Shown here one piece after another: positions 8,351-17,749 of a stretch of DNA of 64,000 nucleotides. The notes under the pieces were generated by a model that worked only from the letters and a program-made list of their open reading frames with translations, was not told where the DNA came from and ran no database searches. The first letter of the stretch is position 1. Each line of letters begins with the position of its first letter. The DNA is from Mesorhizobium sp. M4B.F.Ca.ET.203.01.1.1 (GTDB lineage Bacteria; Pseudomonadota; Alphaproteobacteria; Rhizobiales; Rhizobiaceae), in assembly GCF_004791025.1 (NCBI RefSeq), contig NZ_SRUO01000008.1, positions 1-64,000 on the forward strand, read 5' to 3'. The translations under genes and the position numbers were made by a program.

Positions 8351-8662
8351 ATGACGAATACCGCACGACCCCTCGAGGACAATTCCGACGATCTTCGGCG
8401 TAAGCACCGACAGCGTGTGCTCAAGGGCGGCTCGATCATCACCGGCATCCAGAATTCCGAGATCAGCTGCACCTTGCGCAACCAGAATGACGGCGGCGCC
8501 GAGCTGAAGGTCGCGCCGGACGCCCACGTTCCCGATCGCTTCCTGCTCTACGTGCCGGTCGACGGCGTCGCCTATCGGTCTGAGGTCCGCTGGCGCCGCA
8601 ACGACCGCGTCGGCGTCCAATTCTGCGGCACCGAGCCGAAGCCGAAGCTGCACTACGGCTGA
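8351..8662 (+). CDS. PilZ domain protein
   Basis: A 103-residue protein that looks like a single PilZ domain: the basic start DDLRRKHRQRVLKGG supplies an RxxxR-like segment, and the later beta-strand part TLRNQNDGGAELKV stands where the D/NxSxxG motif sits. The match is loose (N-x-x-D-G-G), so c-di-GMP binding is not certain. PilZ proteins transmit c-di-GMP levels to motility, polysaccharide or signalling targets; two diguanylate cyclases occur in the window. Start at ATG 8351. Confidence 0.68.
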   Translation: MTNTARPLEDNSDDLRRKHRQRVLKGGSIITGIQNSEISCTLRNQNDGGAELKVAPDAHVPDRFLLYVPVDGVAYRSEVRWRRNDRVGVQFCGTEPKPKLHYG

Positions 8663-8716
8663 TCGCCGTCGCCCAGGCCAGGTCTCGCCGGACCGGGGTC
8701 GTTCCTCTCCGTATCG

Positions 8717-8758
8717 AAATAAAGGGCACCCCGGACCGGGAGGGTCCGGAATGCCCTT
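8717..8758 (-). terminator. Intrinsic terminator of the ABC exporter gene
   Basis: A two-step hairpin, AAGGGCA (8722-8728) with TGCCCTT (8752-8758) and CCGGACC (8731-8737) with GGTCCGG (8743-8749), followed on the minus strand by TTTATTT. It begins 5 bp after the ABC gene stop and is placed between two converging genes, so it may serve both. Confidence 0.75.
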
Positions 8759-8762
8759 CGCC

Positions 8763-10568
8763 TCAGATCACCAGGCCCTTGGTCAGTTCGAGCGCCTGGC
8801 GCTCGAACAGGCGGCGGTAGATGCCGCCGTTCAACCGGATCAGCTGGTCGTGCGAGCCCTCCTCGATGATGCGGCCGCGATCGAACACCAGCAGCCTGTC
8901 GAGCGCCCTGACCGTCGACAGCCGGTGCGCGATGACCAGCGTCGTGCGGCCGACCATCAGCCGCTCCATTGCCTGCTGGATCAGCACTTCCGATTCCGAA
9001 TCGAGGCTGGACGTCGCCTCGTCGAGAATCAGGATGCGTGCGTCGGCGAGGAAGGCGCGCGCTATCGCCACCCGCTGCCGCTCGCCGCCCGACAGCTTCA
9101 CGCCACGCTCGCCCACCAGCGTGCCATAGCCTTTCGGCAGGTCGCAGATGAAGTCATGCGCGCTCGCCAGCCGCGCCGCATGCTCGATCTCGGCCTGCGT
9201 GGCGCTGGGCCGGGCATAGGCGATGTTCTCGGCCAGCGACCGATGGAACAGGATCGGCTCCTGCTGGACGATGGCGATCTGCGCGCGCAGCGATGCCTGG
9301 GCCACCTCGGAAATATCCTGGCCGTCGATCAGGATCCTGCCGGCGTTCACGTCGTAGAGGCGCTGGATCAGCTTGACGAAGGTCGTCTTGCCCGAACCGG
9401 AATGGCCGACCAGTCCGACGCGCTCGCCGGAGGCGATCTCGACCGAGAGATCGCGATAGAGCGGCAGCCGGTGGTTACCATAGTGGAAGGTGACCCTGTC
9501 GAACCTGATGCGCCCATCGTTGATGCGGATCGGCCCGGCCGCCGGCCGGTCCTCGATGCCGAGCGGTTCGGCCTGGAAGTCGACCAGTTCCTCCATGTCG
9601 TTAATCGAGCGCTGCAGATTGCGGATATGCGTGCCGATGTCGCGCAGATAGCCTTGCAGCACGAAGAACGAAGTCAGCACGAAGGCGACGTCGCCGGCGC
9701 TGGCCTGCCCCCACGCCCACAGCATCAGCGCCAGACCGATGACGGCGGTTCTCAGCAGCAGAAGCATCGTGCCCTGCGTGGTGCCGTTGACGGTGCCGCG
9801 CACCCAGGTGCGGCCGGTGCGGGCGCGCCATTTGGCGACGACCCTCGCAAGCCGCGCCTCCTCGCGCGTCTCGGCGCCGAAGCCCTTGACCACGGCATTG
9901 CAGCTCACCGCATCGGCCAGCGACCCGCCAAGCCGCGTGTCCCAGGTGTTGGCGAGTCGGGCGGCCGGCGCGACATAGCCAAGCGACAGCGTCGCCGTCA
10001 CCGTGATGAACAGCACCGAGCCCGCGGCGACCACCGCGCCCATAAGCGGCCAGAACCAGCCGAGCAGCAGCGTCGAACCGACGAGCATGACGACCGACGG
10101 CAAGAGCGCGATCAGGATCGTGTCGTTGAGCAGGTCGAGCGCCCACATGCCGCGCGTGATCTTGCGCACGGTCGAACCGGCGAAGCTGTTGGCATGCCAG
10201 TCGGTGGAAAAGCGCTGGACGCGATGGAAGGCGTCGGCCGCGATATCGGCCATCATCTTCAGCGTCAGCTCGACGATGGCCATGAAGGCGGCGTTGCGCA
10301 GCACGACGCCGGTCAGCGCCAGGGCAACCAGCATCCAGAAGGCCGAAATCGCCGCGTTCCAGGCGACGGCATCGGCTGCACTGCCATTGGCGACGGCGTC
10401 GACCAGCCGGCCGGAATAGAGCGGCGTCAGCACGTCGGCCAGCGTCGACAGCAGGAAGGCGCCCATGATCAGCGAAAGCCGCCACGGCTGGCGCCGCCAA
10501 TGGCCGAGCGTGAAGCCGAGCACGCTGCGGAAGGCGTCGGCGCGCAGGTCGATTCGAAAACGAGCCAT
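8763..10568 (-). CDS. ABC exporter, fused permease and ATPase
   Basis: A 601-residue half-transporter of the MsbA/exporter type. Residues about 20-320 form a six-helix transmembrane domain. The ATPase domain follows: Walker A GHSGSGKTTFVK, Q-loop IVQQEPILFH, signature LSGGERQRVAIARAFL, Walker B ILILDEATSSLD and switch His AHRLSTVRALD. It acts as a dimer in the inner membrane. The start at 10568 (MARFRIDLR) fits the family start; the frame is open to 10667 without family similarity. Substrate unknown; no partner genes. Confidence 0.92.
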   Translation of the reverse strand: MARFRIDLRADAFRSVLGFTLGHWRRQPWRLSLIMGAFLLSTLADVLTPLYSGRLVDAVANGSAADAVAWNAAISAFWMLVALALTGVVLRNAAFMAIVELTLKMMADIAADAFHRVQRFSTDWHANSFAGSTVRKITRGMWALDLLNDTILIALLPSVVMLVGSTLLLGWFWPLMGAVVAAGSVLFITVTATLSLGYVAPAARLANTWDTRLGGSLADAVSCNAVVKGFGAETREEARLARVVAKWRARTGRTWVRGTVNGTTQGTMLLLLRTAVIGLALMLWAWGQASAGDVAFVLTSFFVLQGYLRDIGTHIRNLQRSINDMEELVDFQAEPLGIEDRPAAGPIRINDGRIRFDRVTFHYGNHRLPLYRDLSVEIASGERVGLVGHSGSGKTTFVKLIQRLYDVNAGRILIDGQDISEVAQASLRAQIAIVQQEPILFHRSLAENIAYARPSATQAEIEHAARLASAHDFICDLPKGYGTLVGERGVKLSGGERQRVAIARAFLADARILILDEATSSLDSESEVLIQQAMERLMVGRTTLVIAHRLSTVRALDRLLVFDRGRIIEEGSHDQLIRLNGGIYRRLFERQALELTKGLVI

Positions 10569-10668
10569 GATGTCATCCGGGCGCAAATGTGCCCGGTCCC
10601 GATAAGATGGAATTGAGAAAAACCGCGTCGGCGCCAATCTGGCGCCCGGAATACGGAGGTTCAGCATA

Positions 10669-10979
10669 GTGGCGGCTCGCCCATATGCGGGCGGCGACCG
10701 GCAGCGGCAAATGCCTGTCCTCGATCGAAGCTTTGTCGCGAAGGCAAGCCTTCGCGAGGCGACGATCAGGACCTAGGCTTCGCGGCCTCGCATAACGATT
10801 TCAAATCGTGGCATTCGGTTCCTCCTGGTGGAGAATCGCGGAGACGTTCTTATAGAGACGCTCTTGCGCATCGCCAAGACAGACCGCGGGCGAATGCGCA
10901 TCTGGTCCAAGCAGTGAGACGATTTTGCAACAACGGCCGGTTGTACCGTGGCTGCTCAGGCTGGGCAGGAAAAAAGCGC
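10669..10979. other. Gene-free stretch with a near-perfect 22-bp hairpin
   Basis: No convincing gene is present. The main structure is TCGCGAAGGC (10736-10745), AA, GCCTTCGCGA (10748-10757), a perfect 10-bp stem with a 2-bp centre. It lies between the start of the ABC gene and the end of nadE. It could be a regulator site or part of a small RNA; nothing in the sequence decides this. Confidence 0.4.
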
Positions 10980-12656
10980 TTACCGCCCGTCCCTGAACCG
11001 GTTGGTGATCGGGTAGCGGCGATCGCGGCCGAAATTCTTTCGGGTGATCTTCACGCCCGGCGCGGCCTGCCGGCGCTTGTATTCGGCGATGTAGAGCAGG
11101 TGCTCGACCCGCGCCACCGTCGCCCGGTCATGGCCGCGCGCGACGATGTCGTCGACGCCCATCTCGTTCTCGACCAGGCACTCCAGAATGTCGTCGAGCA
11201 CCGGATAGGGCGGCAGCGAGTCCTGGTCGGTCTGGTTTTCGCGCAGCTCCGCCGACGGCGCCTTGTCGATGATGTTCTTCGGGATCACCTCGCCGGAAGG
11301 ACCGAGCGCGCCCGGCGGCACATGGCTGTTGCGCCAGCGCGACAGCGCGTAGACCTGCATCTTGTAGAGGTCCTTGATCGGGTTGAAGCCGCCATTCATG
11401 TCGCCGTAAAGCGTTGCGTAGCCGACCGACATCTCGCTCTTGTTGCCGGTGGTGACGACCATCGAACCGAACTTGTTGGAGATCGCCATCAGGATGGTGC
11501 CACGCGCGCGGCTCTGCAGGTTCTCCTCTGTGATGCCTTCCTTGGTGCCTTCGAACATCTGCGTCAGCGTGTGCAGAAAACCTTCGACCGGCTCGAAGAT
11601 CGGCACGATGTCATAGCGGCAGCCGAGCGCGCGGGCGCAGTCCTCGGCATCCTTAAGCGAATCCTTCGAGGTATAGCGATACGGCATCATCACGGCGCGC
11701 AGCCGCTCCTCGCCCAACGCATCGACGGCTAGCGCGGCGCAGATCGCCGAATCGATGCCGCCGGAAAGGCCGAGCACGACGTTCTTGAAGCCGTTCTTGT
11801 TGACGTAGTCGCGCAAGCCCAGCATGCAGGCCCGGTAGTCGGCCTCCTCCCGCTCCGGGATCTTCGACATCGGCCCTTCGGAGCAGGCCCAGCCATCCTG
11901 CGTGCGCTTCCAGGTGGTGACGTCGACCGCCTCCTCGAACTGGCTCATCTGGAAGGCAAGCGTCTTGTCAGCGCCTATGGCAAAGGAAGCGCCGTCGAAG
12001 ATCAGTTCGTCCTGGCCGCCGAGCTGGTTGGCGTAGATCATCGGCAGGCCGCATTCGATCACCTGGCGGATGACGACCTGGTGGCGGACGTCGATCTTGG
12101 CGCGGTAATAGGGCGAGCCGTTCGGCACCAGCAGGATCTCCGCGCCGCTTTCGGCCAGCGTCTCGCAGACGGCGACCTCGCCCCAGATGTCCTCGCAGAT
12201 CGGAATGCCGATGCGCACGCCGCGGAAATTGACCGGTCCCTGCAATTCCGGCCCGGCCTGGAAGACGCGCTTCTCGTCGAATTCGCCGTAGTTCGGCAGA
12301 TCGAGCTTGTAGCGCTCGGCGAGGGTCTTGCCGCCATCGGCGACGATGATCGAATTGTGCGTGCCGCTCTTGCGCTTCAGGGGCGTGCCGATGATGACGC
12401 CGGGACCACCATCGGCAGTGTCCTTGGCGAAATCTTCCGCGGCCTGCTCACAAGCCTTCAGGAAAGCCGGCTTCAGCACCAGATCCTCCGGCGGATAGCC
12501 GGCGAGGAAGAGCTCGGTGTAGAGCACGATGTCGGCGCCCTGTCGGGCGGCGTCCGCGCGCGCCTCGCGCGCCTTGGCGAGATTGCCGGCGACGTCGCCG
12601 ACAGTCGGATTGAGCTGGGCGATGGCGATGCGCAGGATGTCGGGCTTCTTGGTCAT
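10980..12656 (-). CDS. nadE: Glutamine-dependent NAD+ synthetase
   Basis: A 558-residue two-domain enzyme. The N-terminal nitrilase-like glutaminase domain has Glu in YTELFLAGYPPEDL, Lys in ERYKLDLPNYGEF and the nucleophile Cys in IGIPICEDIW. The C-terminal synthetase domain has the ATP PP-loop LGLSGGIDSAICAA and TTGNKSEMSVGYATLYGDMN. It converts nicotinate adenine dinucleotide, ATP and glutamine to NAD+ in the cytosol. Start at 12656 (MTKKPDILR) matches the family. The gene stands alone. Confidence 0.96.
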   Translation of the reverse strand: MTKKPDILRIAIAQLNPTVGDVAGNLAKAREARADAARQGADIVLYTELFLAGYPPEDLVLKPAFLKACEQAAEDFAKDTADGGPGVIIGTPLKRKSGTHNSIIVADGGKTLAERYKLDLPNYGEFDEKRVFQAGPELQGPVNFRGVRIGIPICEDIWGEVAVCETLAESGAEILLVPNGSPYYRAKIDVRHQVVIRQVIECGLPMIYANQLGGQDELIFDGASFAIGADKTLAFQMSQFEEAVDVTTWKRTQDGWACSEGPMSKIPEREEADYRACMLGLRDYVNKNGFKNVVLGLSGGIDSAICAALAVDALGEERLRAVMMPYRYTSKDSLKDAEDCARALGCRYDIVPIFEPVEGFLHTLTQMFEGTKEGITEENLQSRARGTILMAISNKFGSMVVTTGNKSEMSVGYATLYGDMNGGFNPIKDLYKMQVYALSRWRNSHVPPGALGPSGEVIPKNIIDKAPSAELRENQTDQDSLPPYPVLDDILECLVENEMGVDDIVARGHDRATVARVEHLLYIAEYKRRQAAPGVKITRKNFGRDRRYPITNRFRDGR

Positions 12657-12740
12657 GCCTGCGGGTTTAGCGCGGCAAATTTCGCCGGGCAATGGCGTTC
12701 GCTTGGGCCACTATGCCCAGCGGGCCAATGTCCCGAAATC

Positions 12741-13454
12741 CTATTCGCTCATATATTCTCGCAAGGCTTCCGGCGAGTGGTTCTCGCCGATCGACATCGA
12801 AAGTATTCGGGAAATGTGCCGGCGCGGCAGGCCGGTTTCAGCCGACCATTGATTGATCTGCGCCTGGATCTTGTCGAGGTCCCGCTTCGAGGTCGGGTTC
12901 TCGGCGATGTCGATACCGGCATCGCGCAGTGCCGCCGCCATGTCGGTCGAGACGATGAAGGTGTCCCACTCCAGCCAGCGCAGGAAGTACTGGCCGGTGT
13001 TGCCGCCAAGCCGGCTGCCATGCTTGCCAAGCCAGGCGGTCAGCCCGACCTGGTCGTCGGCCGGCCAGGCGGCGAGGAATTTGCCGAAGCCGCCATGCTC
13101 CTTCGACACGCGCTCGACGAAGGCGGCATTGTCGCGGACGGACCTGATCTTCTGCGGATTGCGCACGATTCGCTTGTCGGAGGCCAGTTCGTGCCAGAAA
13201 TCGTCGGGCTGGAACAACAGCCGCTTCGGCTCGAAGCCGAGGAACGCCTCCTCGAAACCCGGCCACTTCTGCTCGATGACGCGCCAGACGAAACCGGCTG
13301 CGAAAATGCGCTCGGCCATGGTCGACAGGATGCGGTCATCCCCGATCTTCGCCACGGCCTGGTTGTCGGGCATCGGCCCGAGCAACGATTGAAGCGCTGC
13401 TTCCCCGCCCTTGCGCTTCGCCGCGCGGGCGCGGATTTTCTGGAAATCGGCCAT
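12741..13454 (-). CDS. DNA-3-methyladenine glycosylase I family protein
   Basis: A 237-residue protein of the Tag-like helix-hairpin-helix glycosylase family. The family landmarks IFAAGFVWRVIEQKWPGFEEAFLGFEP and later IVRNPQKIRSVRDNAAFVER are visible. Tag enzymes remove 3-methyladenine from alkylated DNA. This is the longer rhizobial version and no Cys/His zinc cluster of classical Tag is obvious, so the exact damage it recognises is uncertain. Confidence 0.82.
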   Translation of the reverse strand: MADFQKIRARAAKRKGGEAALQSLLGPMPDNQAVAKIGDDRILSTMAERIFAAGFVWRVIEQKWPGFEEAFLGFEPKRLLFQPDDFWHELASDKRIVRNPQKIRSVRDNAAFVERVSKEHGGFGKFLAAWPADDQVGLTAWLGKHGSRLGGNTGQYFLRWLEWDTFIVSTDMAAALRDAGIDIAENPTSKRDLDKIQAQINQWSAETGLPRRHISRILSMSIGENHSPEALREYMSE

Positions 13455-13544
13455 GGGTATCCTCGCGGGTTCGCGTCAATGTAACACTTCCCGTTCGGGC
13501 CGGCAGCCTCTACCTCTATGCAAGCTTTCATGACGGAGGGCGAC

Positions 13545-14105
13545 ATGAACAAGACAATCGATGACCTGGCGAACCGCTGGCTCAAACGCCGGCTGGATGG
13601 CCTCGGCCAGATCGAGAGCCGGGTGCTGCAAAGCGCGCTCGATCGCACCACCATCTCGAAGGACACAAACAAGGCCGTCGCCTTTCACCAGACGTTCGGC
13701 GACCGCGTCGCCGACACCATCGCCCGCATCGGCGGTTCATGGTCGTTCATCCTGACCTTCGTCGCCTTCCTGATCCTGTGGACCTGCGGCAATGTCTGGC
13801 TGCTGTCGCGCGCCGCCTTCGACCCCTACCCCTTCATCTTCCTCAACCTCGTGCTGTCGATGATCGCAGCACTGCAGGCGCCGGTGATCATGATGTCGCA
13901 GAACCGCCAGACCGAGCGCGACCGCATCGACGCCGCCCACGACTATGAGGTCAACCTCAAGGCCGAGATCGAGATCATGGCGCTGCACGAGAAGCTGGAC
14001 GAACTGCGCCACAGCGAGCTGATAGGCATGCGCGACGAGATCGTGCGGCTGGCCGAGCAGGTTAGACGCATCGACGAAAAGCTGTCGGCGCGACAAAGCC
14101 CCTGA
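13545..14105 (+). CDS. DUF1003 inner-membrane protein
   Basis: A 186-residue protein with two closely spaced membrane helices (about residues 58-80 and 90-112; GSWSFILTFVAFLILWTCGN and FIFLNLVLSMIAALQAPVIM) followed by the conserved QNRQTERDRIDAAHDYEVN and a C-terminal coiled coil. This is the DUF1003 pattern. Function unknown. GGAGGG lies 5-9 bases before the ATG at 13545. Its stop overlaps the start of the DedA gene (TGATG), so the two are translationally coupled. Confidence 0.9.
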   Translation: MNKTIDDLANRWLKRRLDGLGQIESRVLQSALDRTTISKDTNKAVAFHQTFGDRVADTIARIGGSWSFILTFVAFLILWTCGNVWLLSRAAFDPYPFIFLNLVLSMIAALQAPVIMMSQNRQTERDRIDAAHDYEVNLKAEIEIMALHEKLDELRHSELIGMRDEIVRLAEQVRRIDEKLSARQSP

Positions 14106-14716
14106 TGACCGAGGCGATCCATCATCTCATCGAGCAGTACGGGCTGGTCGCGGTCTTCCTGGGCTGCGTCGCCGAAGGCGAAAGCGCTGCCATCCTCGCC
14201 GGCTTCTTTGCCCATCAGCATGTCTTCGTGGCCTGGCAGGCTTTTCTGGCTGCGGCCATCGGCGCCTTCGCCGGTGACACCTTCTTCTTCATCCTCGGCC
14301 GCAGCTTCGCCGATCATCCCTATGTGCTCAGGCTGAAGGCACGGCCAGGCTTCAGCCATGCCTTCCGTCTCGTCTCCTCCCATCCCAACATCTTCGTGCT
14401 TTCGAACCGCTACATCTACGGCATGCGCCTGGTCGGCGGCGTCGCCGCCGGCTTCGCCAGCATCACAGTGACGCGCTTCGTCGTCCTCAATGCCATCTCG
14501 TCGCTGGTCTGGGCGGCGCTGTTTTGCACGGTCGGCTACGTCTTCGGACTGGGCGCCGAACGCATCGTCGGCCAGGCGCTGGCGCGTCACGAACGGCTGC
14601 TGACCGCGCTGGCGATCGGCCTTGCCGTCGCCTTCCTCGCCTGGTTCCTCGCCCATAGCGTCGCCAGGAAGGAGCGCGCCAACGACGCAAGGGATGGTCA
14701 GAGCGAGGCCAAATAG
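14105..14716 (+). CDS. DedA/SNARE-associated family membrane protein
   Basis: A 203-residue polytopic protein. The start IEQYGLVAVFLGCVAEGESA carries the acidic residue of the DedA signature, followed by GAFAGDTFFFILGR and the arginine-containing segment NRYIYGMRLVGGVAAGF. DedA proteins take part in lipid carrier flipping (for example undecaprenyl phosphate) and membrane energetics. The ATG overlaps the stop of the DUF1003 gene by one base. Confidence 0.9.
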   Translation: MTEAIHHLIEQYGLVAVFLGCVAEGESAAILAGFFAHQHVFVAWQAFLAAAIGAFAGDTFFFILGRSFADHPYVLRLKARPGFSHAFRLVSSHPNIFVLSNRYIYGMRLVGGVAAGFASITVTRFVVLNAISSLVWAALFCTVGYVFGLGAERIVGQALARHERLLTALAIGLAVAFLAWFLAHSVARKERANDARDGQSEAK

Positions 14717-14718
14717 GC

Positions 14719-15318
14719 TCAGTCGATGTCGGTCTCGGCGTCGAGCGCGCCGTCGCCACGGTCGAGGATCAGCGGGATGATCAAATCCTCTTCGTCGGCC
14801 AGATGCCTTGTGAGCATGGCGATCAGCCGGCTGTTCTCATCGGCATAGGCATCGGCGGCAACGCGCTGTCTGTCCTCGCTCTCCTGCAGCGTTCGGATGA
14901 AGGCATTCGCCGCCTCGGCATTGCGCTCCAGCCCCTCGTGGATGGTGTGATGATCGGCATCGAGGATCTCGAAGCCGCGCTTCAACCGGGGCTCGGCCTT
15001 GGCGAAAGCCGGAAAGTACTGATAGTCCTCGACGTTGTGGTGACCGTCGAGATTGCCGAGGAAATGGTTCAGCCGCGGCGCGAACCAGCGCGCGAAGTCC
15101 GGTGCTGCCAGCCTGCCCTCGCGATAATTGCCAATGCCGTCGGTGAGCATGCCGCCGAGCTCGCGGAACATGTCGTGCCGCCCAAGCCACATATTGGCGA
15201 GGCCATGAATATTGCCGTGGCCCTGCCAGGTCTCGCGCGGATATTTTTGCGTCAGCCAGCGCAGATCGTCCGGCAGGCCGGCTCGCTCGAGCAACGAAAA
15301 ATCAGCGGCGTCCGACAT
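14719..15318 (-). CDS. Hemerythrin HHE domain protein
   Basis: A 199-residue helical protein with an HHE cation-binding layout: HGNIHGLANMWLGRHDMF, HHNVEDYQYFP, DADHHTIHEGLER and LTRHLADEEDLIIPLIL. These His and Glu/Asp residues usually hold a di-iron site that binds oxygen or nitric oxide. AAGGAG is 8 bases upstream of the ATG at 15318. It converges with the DedA gene with only 2 bp between stops. Confidence 0.88.
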   Translation of the reverse strand: MSDAADFSLLERAGLPDDLRWLTQKYPRETWQGHGNIHGLANMWLGRHDMFRELGGMLTDGIGNYREGRLAAPDFARWFAPRLNHFLGNLDGHHNVEDYQYFPAFAKAEPRLKRGFEILDADHHTIHEGLERNAEAANAFIRTLQESEDRQRVAADAYADENSRLIAMLTRHLADEEDLIIPLILDRGDGALDAETDID

Positions 15319-15358
15319 GACAGTCTCCTTTGGTAACCGTCATGTAGGAAGCGCTATA

Positions 15359-15718
15359 CTAGATCGGTAGTCCCGTGATGCGCTCGATAATGGCGATGCC
15401 CCAGACGCCGGCTACGATCACTACCGAGATCAGCACTGCCAGCGAACCGCAATCCTTGGCGAGCTGGATGTCGACATTGAACTCGCGGCTGAAGGCGTCG
15501 CAGGCAGCCTCGATGCCGGTGTTGAGCACTTCGACCATGATCAGCAGCAGCACCGCGCCGATCAGCAGCGCGTAGCCGCGCCACGACACCGAGATGAACC
15601 AGCCCGCCGGTAGGGCAAGGGTGAGCAGCATCAGCTCCTGCTGGAAGGCCTCTTCGTGGGCAGCCAGCTTGCGGAACGCCCGCACCGAGTTGAAGAAAGC
15701 ATCGATCAGCCGCTGCAT
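15359..15718 (-). CDS. dgkA: Diacylglycerol kinase
   Basis: A 119-residue, three-helix membrane protein, the length of E. coli DgkA (122). The catalytic segment is visible as MVEVLNTGIEAACDAFS (Glu-x(n)-NT-IE) and VDIQLAKDCGSLAVLIS. It phosphorylates diacylglycerol released during membrane-derived glucan synthesis. The start at 15718 (MQRLIDAFFNS) has AAGGGGA upstream. Confidence 0.92.
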   Translation of the reverse strand: MQRLIDAFFNSVRAFRKLAAHEEAFQQELMLLTLALPAGWFISVSWRGYALLIGAVLLLIMVEVLNTGIEAACDAFSREFNVDIQLAKDCGSLAVLISVVIVAGVWGIAIIERITGLPI

Positions 15719-15828
15719 GCCCAAATCCCCTTTCCGAGTGACCGGCAGGGGATATAGCAACGGCTGGATCAATGGAATAAGGCAGTGCCGCCAAAATCAC
15801 GCGCTCTGCCGCTTTGCTCGCTTGCCGG

Positions 15829-16257
15829 TCATTCGGCGGCCTCACCGGCGACCTTGACCGAGGGCGACGATTTCTCGAACTGCGGCAGCCCGTCGTCGAT
15901 CGAATAATAGTCGCCCTTGTCGCCAACGAAGATATGGCTTTCCCCGGCAAGTCCGGACGGCCTGTCGAAGGCGCCGGCCATGATCGAAATCTGGTCCAGC
16001 TCGTTGTGCTTCCAGAACAGCAGCGAGCCGCAGATGCGGCAAAATCCGCGTCTGGCGACATCGGACGCGCCATACCAGCTGAGCACCTCGGCTCCCTCTA
16101 TGTCGACATCGGCATCCTTGGCCGATGTCGCCGCGACGAAATGGCCGTTCTGCCTGCGGCATTGCGAGCAGTGGCAGTAGACGACACCGCGCAGGGCTCC
16201 CCTCGTCCTGAAGCGCACCGCTCCGCACAGGCATGCTCCGCTGTGTTTTTCCTCCAT
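15829..16257 (-). CDS. GFA family zinc protein
   Basis: A 142-residue protein of the glutathione-dependent formaldehyde-activating (GFA/CENP-V) fold. Zinc ligands are seen in GACLCGAVRF, VVYCHCSQCRR and FCRICGSLLFW. Members bind zinc and act on glutathione adducts in some cases; most are uncharacterised. AAGGAG lies 6 bases before the ATG at 16257; the long upstream open frame has no family similarity and is excluded. Confidence 0.9.
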   Translation of the reverse strand: MEEKHSGACLCGAVRFRTRGALRGVVYCHCSQCRRQNGHFVAATSAKDADVDIEGAEVLSWYGASDVARRGFCRICGSLLFWKHNELDQISIMAGAFDRPSGLAGESHIFVGDKGDYYSIDDGLPQFEKSSPSVKVAGEAAE

Positions 16258-16576
16258 CCCGGTCTCCTTCGAATTCCTCTCGCGCTGGTGGCAGGATTCC
16301 AGTTTTGCGCCCGCCGGGCACCGGCAAATGCGACATCGGCGGGACGTGTTTCGCCCTGCACCTGCATAAGGGGCTATTACATCCTGAGGTAGAGAAAACC
16401 GTGCTGAAATCCGTCCTATTAAGGAAACTTTAGCGCGCTCGCATCTATGGTCGTTATGAGTGAAGGTCGTGAGCGGGGACGCGATACTTCTCGTGTCTGG
16501 CATTTCCGGTCGCACTCCCCTCATGGCGACACCGGCACGCGCAGGTCTGCGGTGGTTCTTGAGGAGTGAACAGAAC

Positions 16577-17647
16577 ATGCAGCCGGCTTTCGTTCCAAAT
16601 GACAGGAACACCGACATTGCGAGCACCGTCGTGGCGACGATGCGCCAGCTCGGCGTGCTCGGCCTGCCGCGCAACTACGAGATCTTCTACGAGGCGCTGA
16701 GCGGCAGCAATCACGAACTCAGCCTGGCCGTCGTCTCGCTCAGCAACCGGCCGACCCAGGAGGATCTCGACCGCATCGGCCGTACCTTCTTTGCCCAGCA
16801 TCATGGCCCCGGCATCGTCGAGCACGCGCGCGACGTCATCGCCAAGGAGCTCGAGGACATTGCCTCGCTCTTGCGCAGCGAGCGATCCCACATCGAAAAA
16901 TACGGCCGCATCCTCGACGAGACGTCGAGCGGGCTCGGCAACCGCAGCATGCTGTCGCAGGACCTGCTGCAGAAGATCGTCACCGCCATGTCGGCGGCCA
17001 CAAACTCGACGATCGACCATGGCAGGCAAGTGGCGAGCACGCTCAGCGAAAAGACCGCCGAGCTCGAGAGCGTCAAGTCGAAGCTCGAGGAGTACAAGCG
17101 GCTCGCCGACACCGATCCCTTGACGCAGGTCTGGAACCGCCGCGCCTTCGACAAGGAAATCACCAGGATCTACAATTCCAACAAGGGCATCCTGTTCAAT
17201 GCTCTGATCCTCGCCGACATCGACCGCTTCAAGGACATCAACGACCGCTTCGGCCATCCGGTCGGCGACAGGATCATCCAGATCATCGCCGAGATCTTCC
17301 AGACCAGCATTCGCGGCGACATGTTCGTTGCTCGCACCGGCGGCGAGGAATTTGCGCTGATCGTCGAGGGCGCCAGCGAGGATACTACCTTCGAGATCGC
17401 CGAGCGCATCAGGACGCTTATCGAGCAGACGCCGTTCACCAGCAGCCAGACCGGCACCAATTACGGCACGGTGACCGTGTCGATGGGCATTTGCATGGCG
17501 TCCGAGGCCGAAAGCCCCGAGGACCTCTACACCAAGGCCGACCGGGCGCTCTATCGTTCGAAGGTCGGCGGCCGCAACCGCGTGACCAGGCATTCGGCGA
17601 TGGCCGCCCGCGCCGGCAAGAGCTGGCTGCTCTACAAGAAGGACTGA
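16577..17647 (+). CDS. Diguanylate cyclase (GGDEF), soluble
   Basis: A 356-residue protein. The N-terminal two-thirds is helical with a coiled coil just before the GGDEF domain (TLSEKTAELESVKSKLEEYK). The cyclase domain starts at LADTDPLTQVWNRRAFD and has the active site ARTGGEEFAL, so it should make c-di-GMP. The position of the inhibitory RxxD site holds RGDM, so product inhibition may be lost. No membrane segment or signal peptide. Start at 16577 follows GAGGAG. Confidence 0.9.
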   Translation: MQPAFVPNDRNTDIASTVVATMRQLGVLGLPRNYEIFYEALSGSNHELSLAVVSLSNRPTQEDLDRIGRTFFAQHHGPGIVEHARDVIAKELEDIASLLRSERSHIEKYGRILDETSSGLGNRSMLSQDLLQKIVTAMSAATNSTIDHGRQVASTLSEKTAELESVKSKLEEYKRLADTDPLTQVWNRRAFDKEITRIYNSNKGILFNALILADIDRFKDINDRFGHPVGDRIIQIIAEIFQTSIRGDMFVARTGGEEFALIVEGASEDTTFEIAERIRTLIEQTPFTSSQTGTNYGTVTVSMGICMASEAESPEDLYTKADRALYRSKVGGRNRVTRHSAMAARAGKSWLLYKKD

Positions 17648-17749
17648 GTTTTCGTGCCGATCATCGGCCTGCCCGCGAAAAATGTTTCGCGGCAATCCCT
17701 TTCCATGTGAATTTTTGTAGCCTATATTTTCCATGGAAAGGAGCACGCC

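Noticed and set aside
8751..10616. Very long plus-strand open frame antisense to the ABC exporter (and similar ones opposite mfd, recG, topA, rnr)
   Set aside because: High GC keeps the complementary frame open; the composition is Arg/His/Asp/Gln-rich and has no family resemblance, while the opposite strand carries clear protein families.
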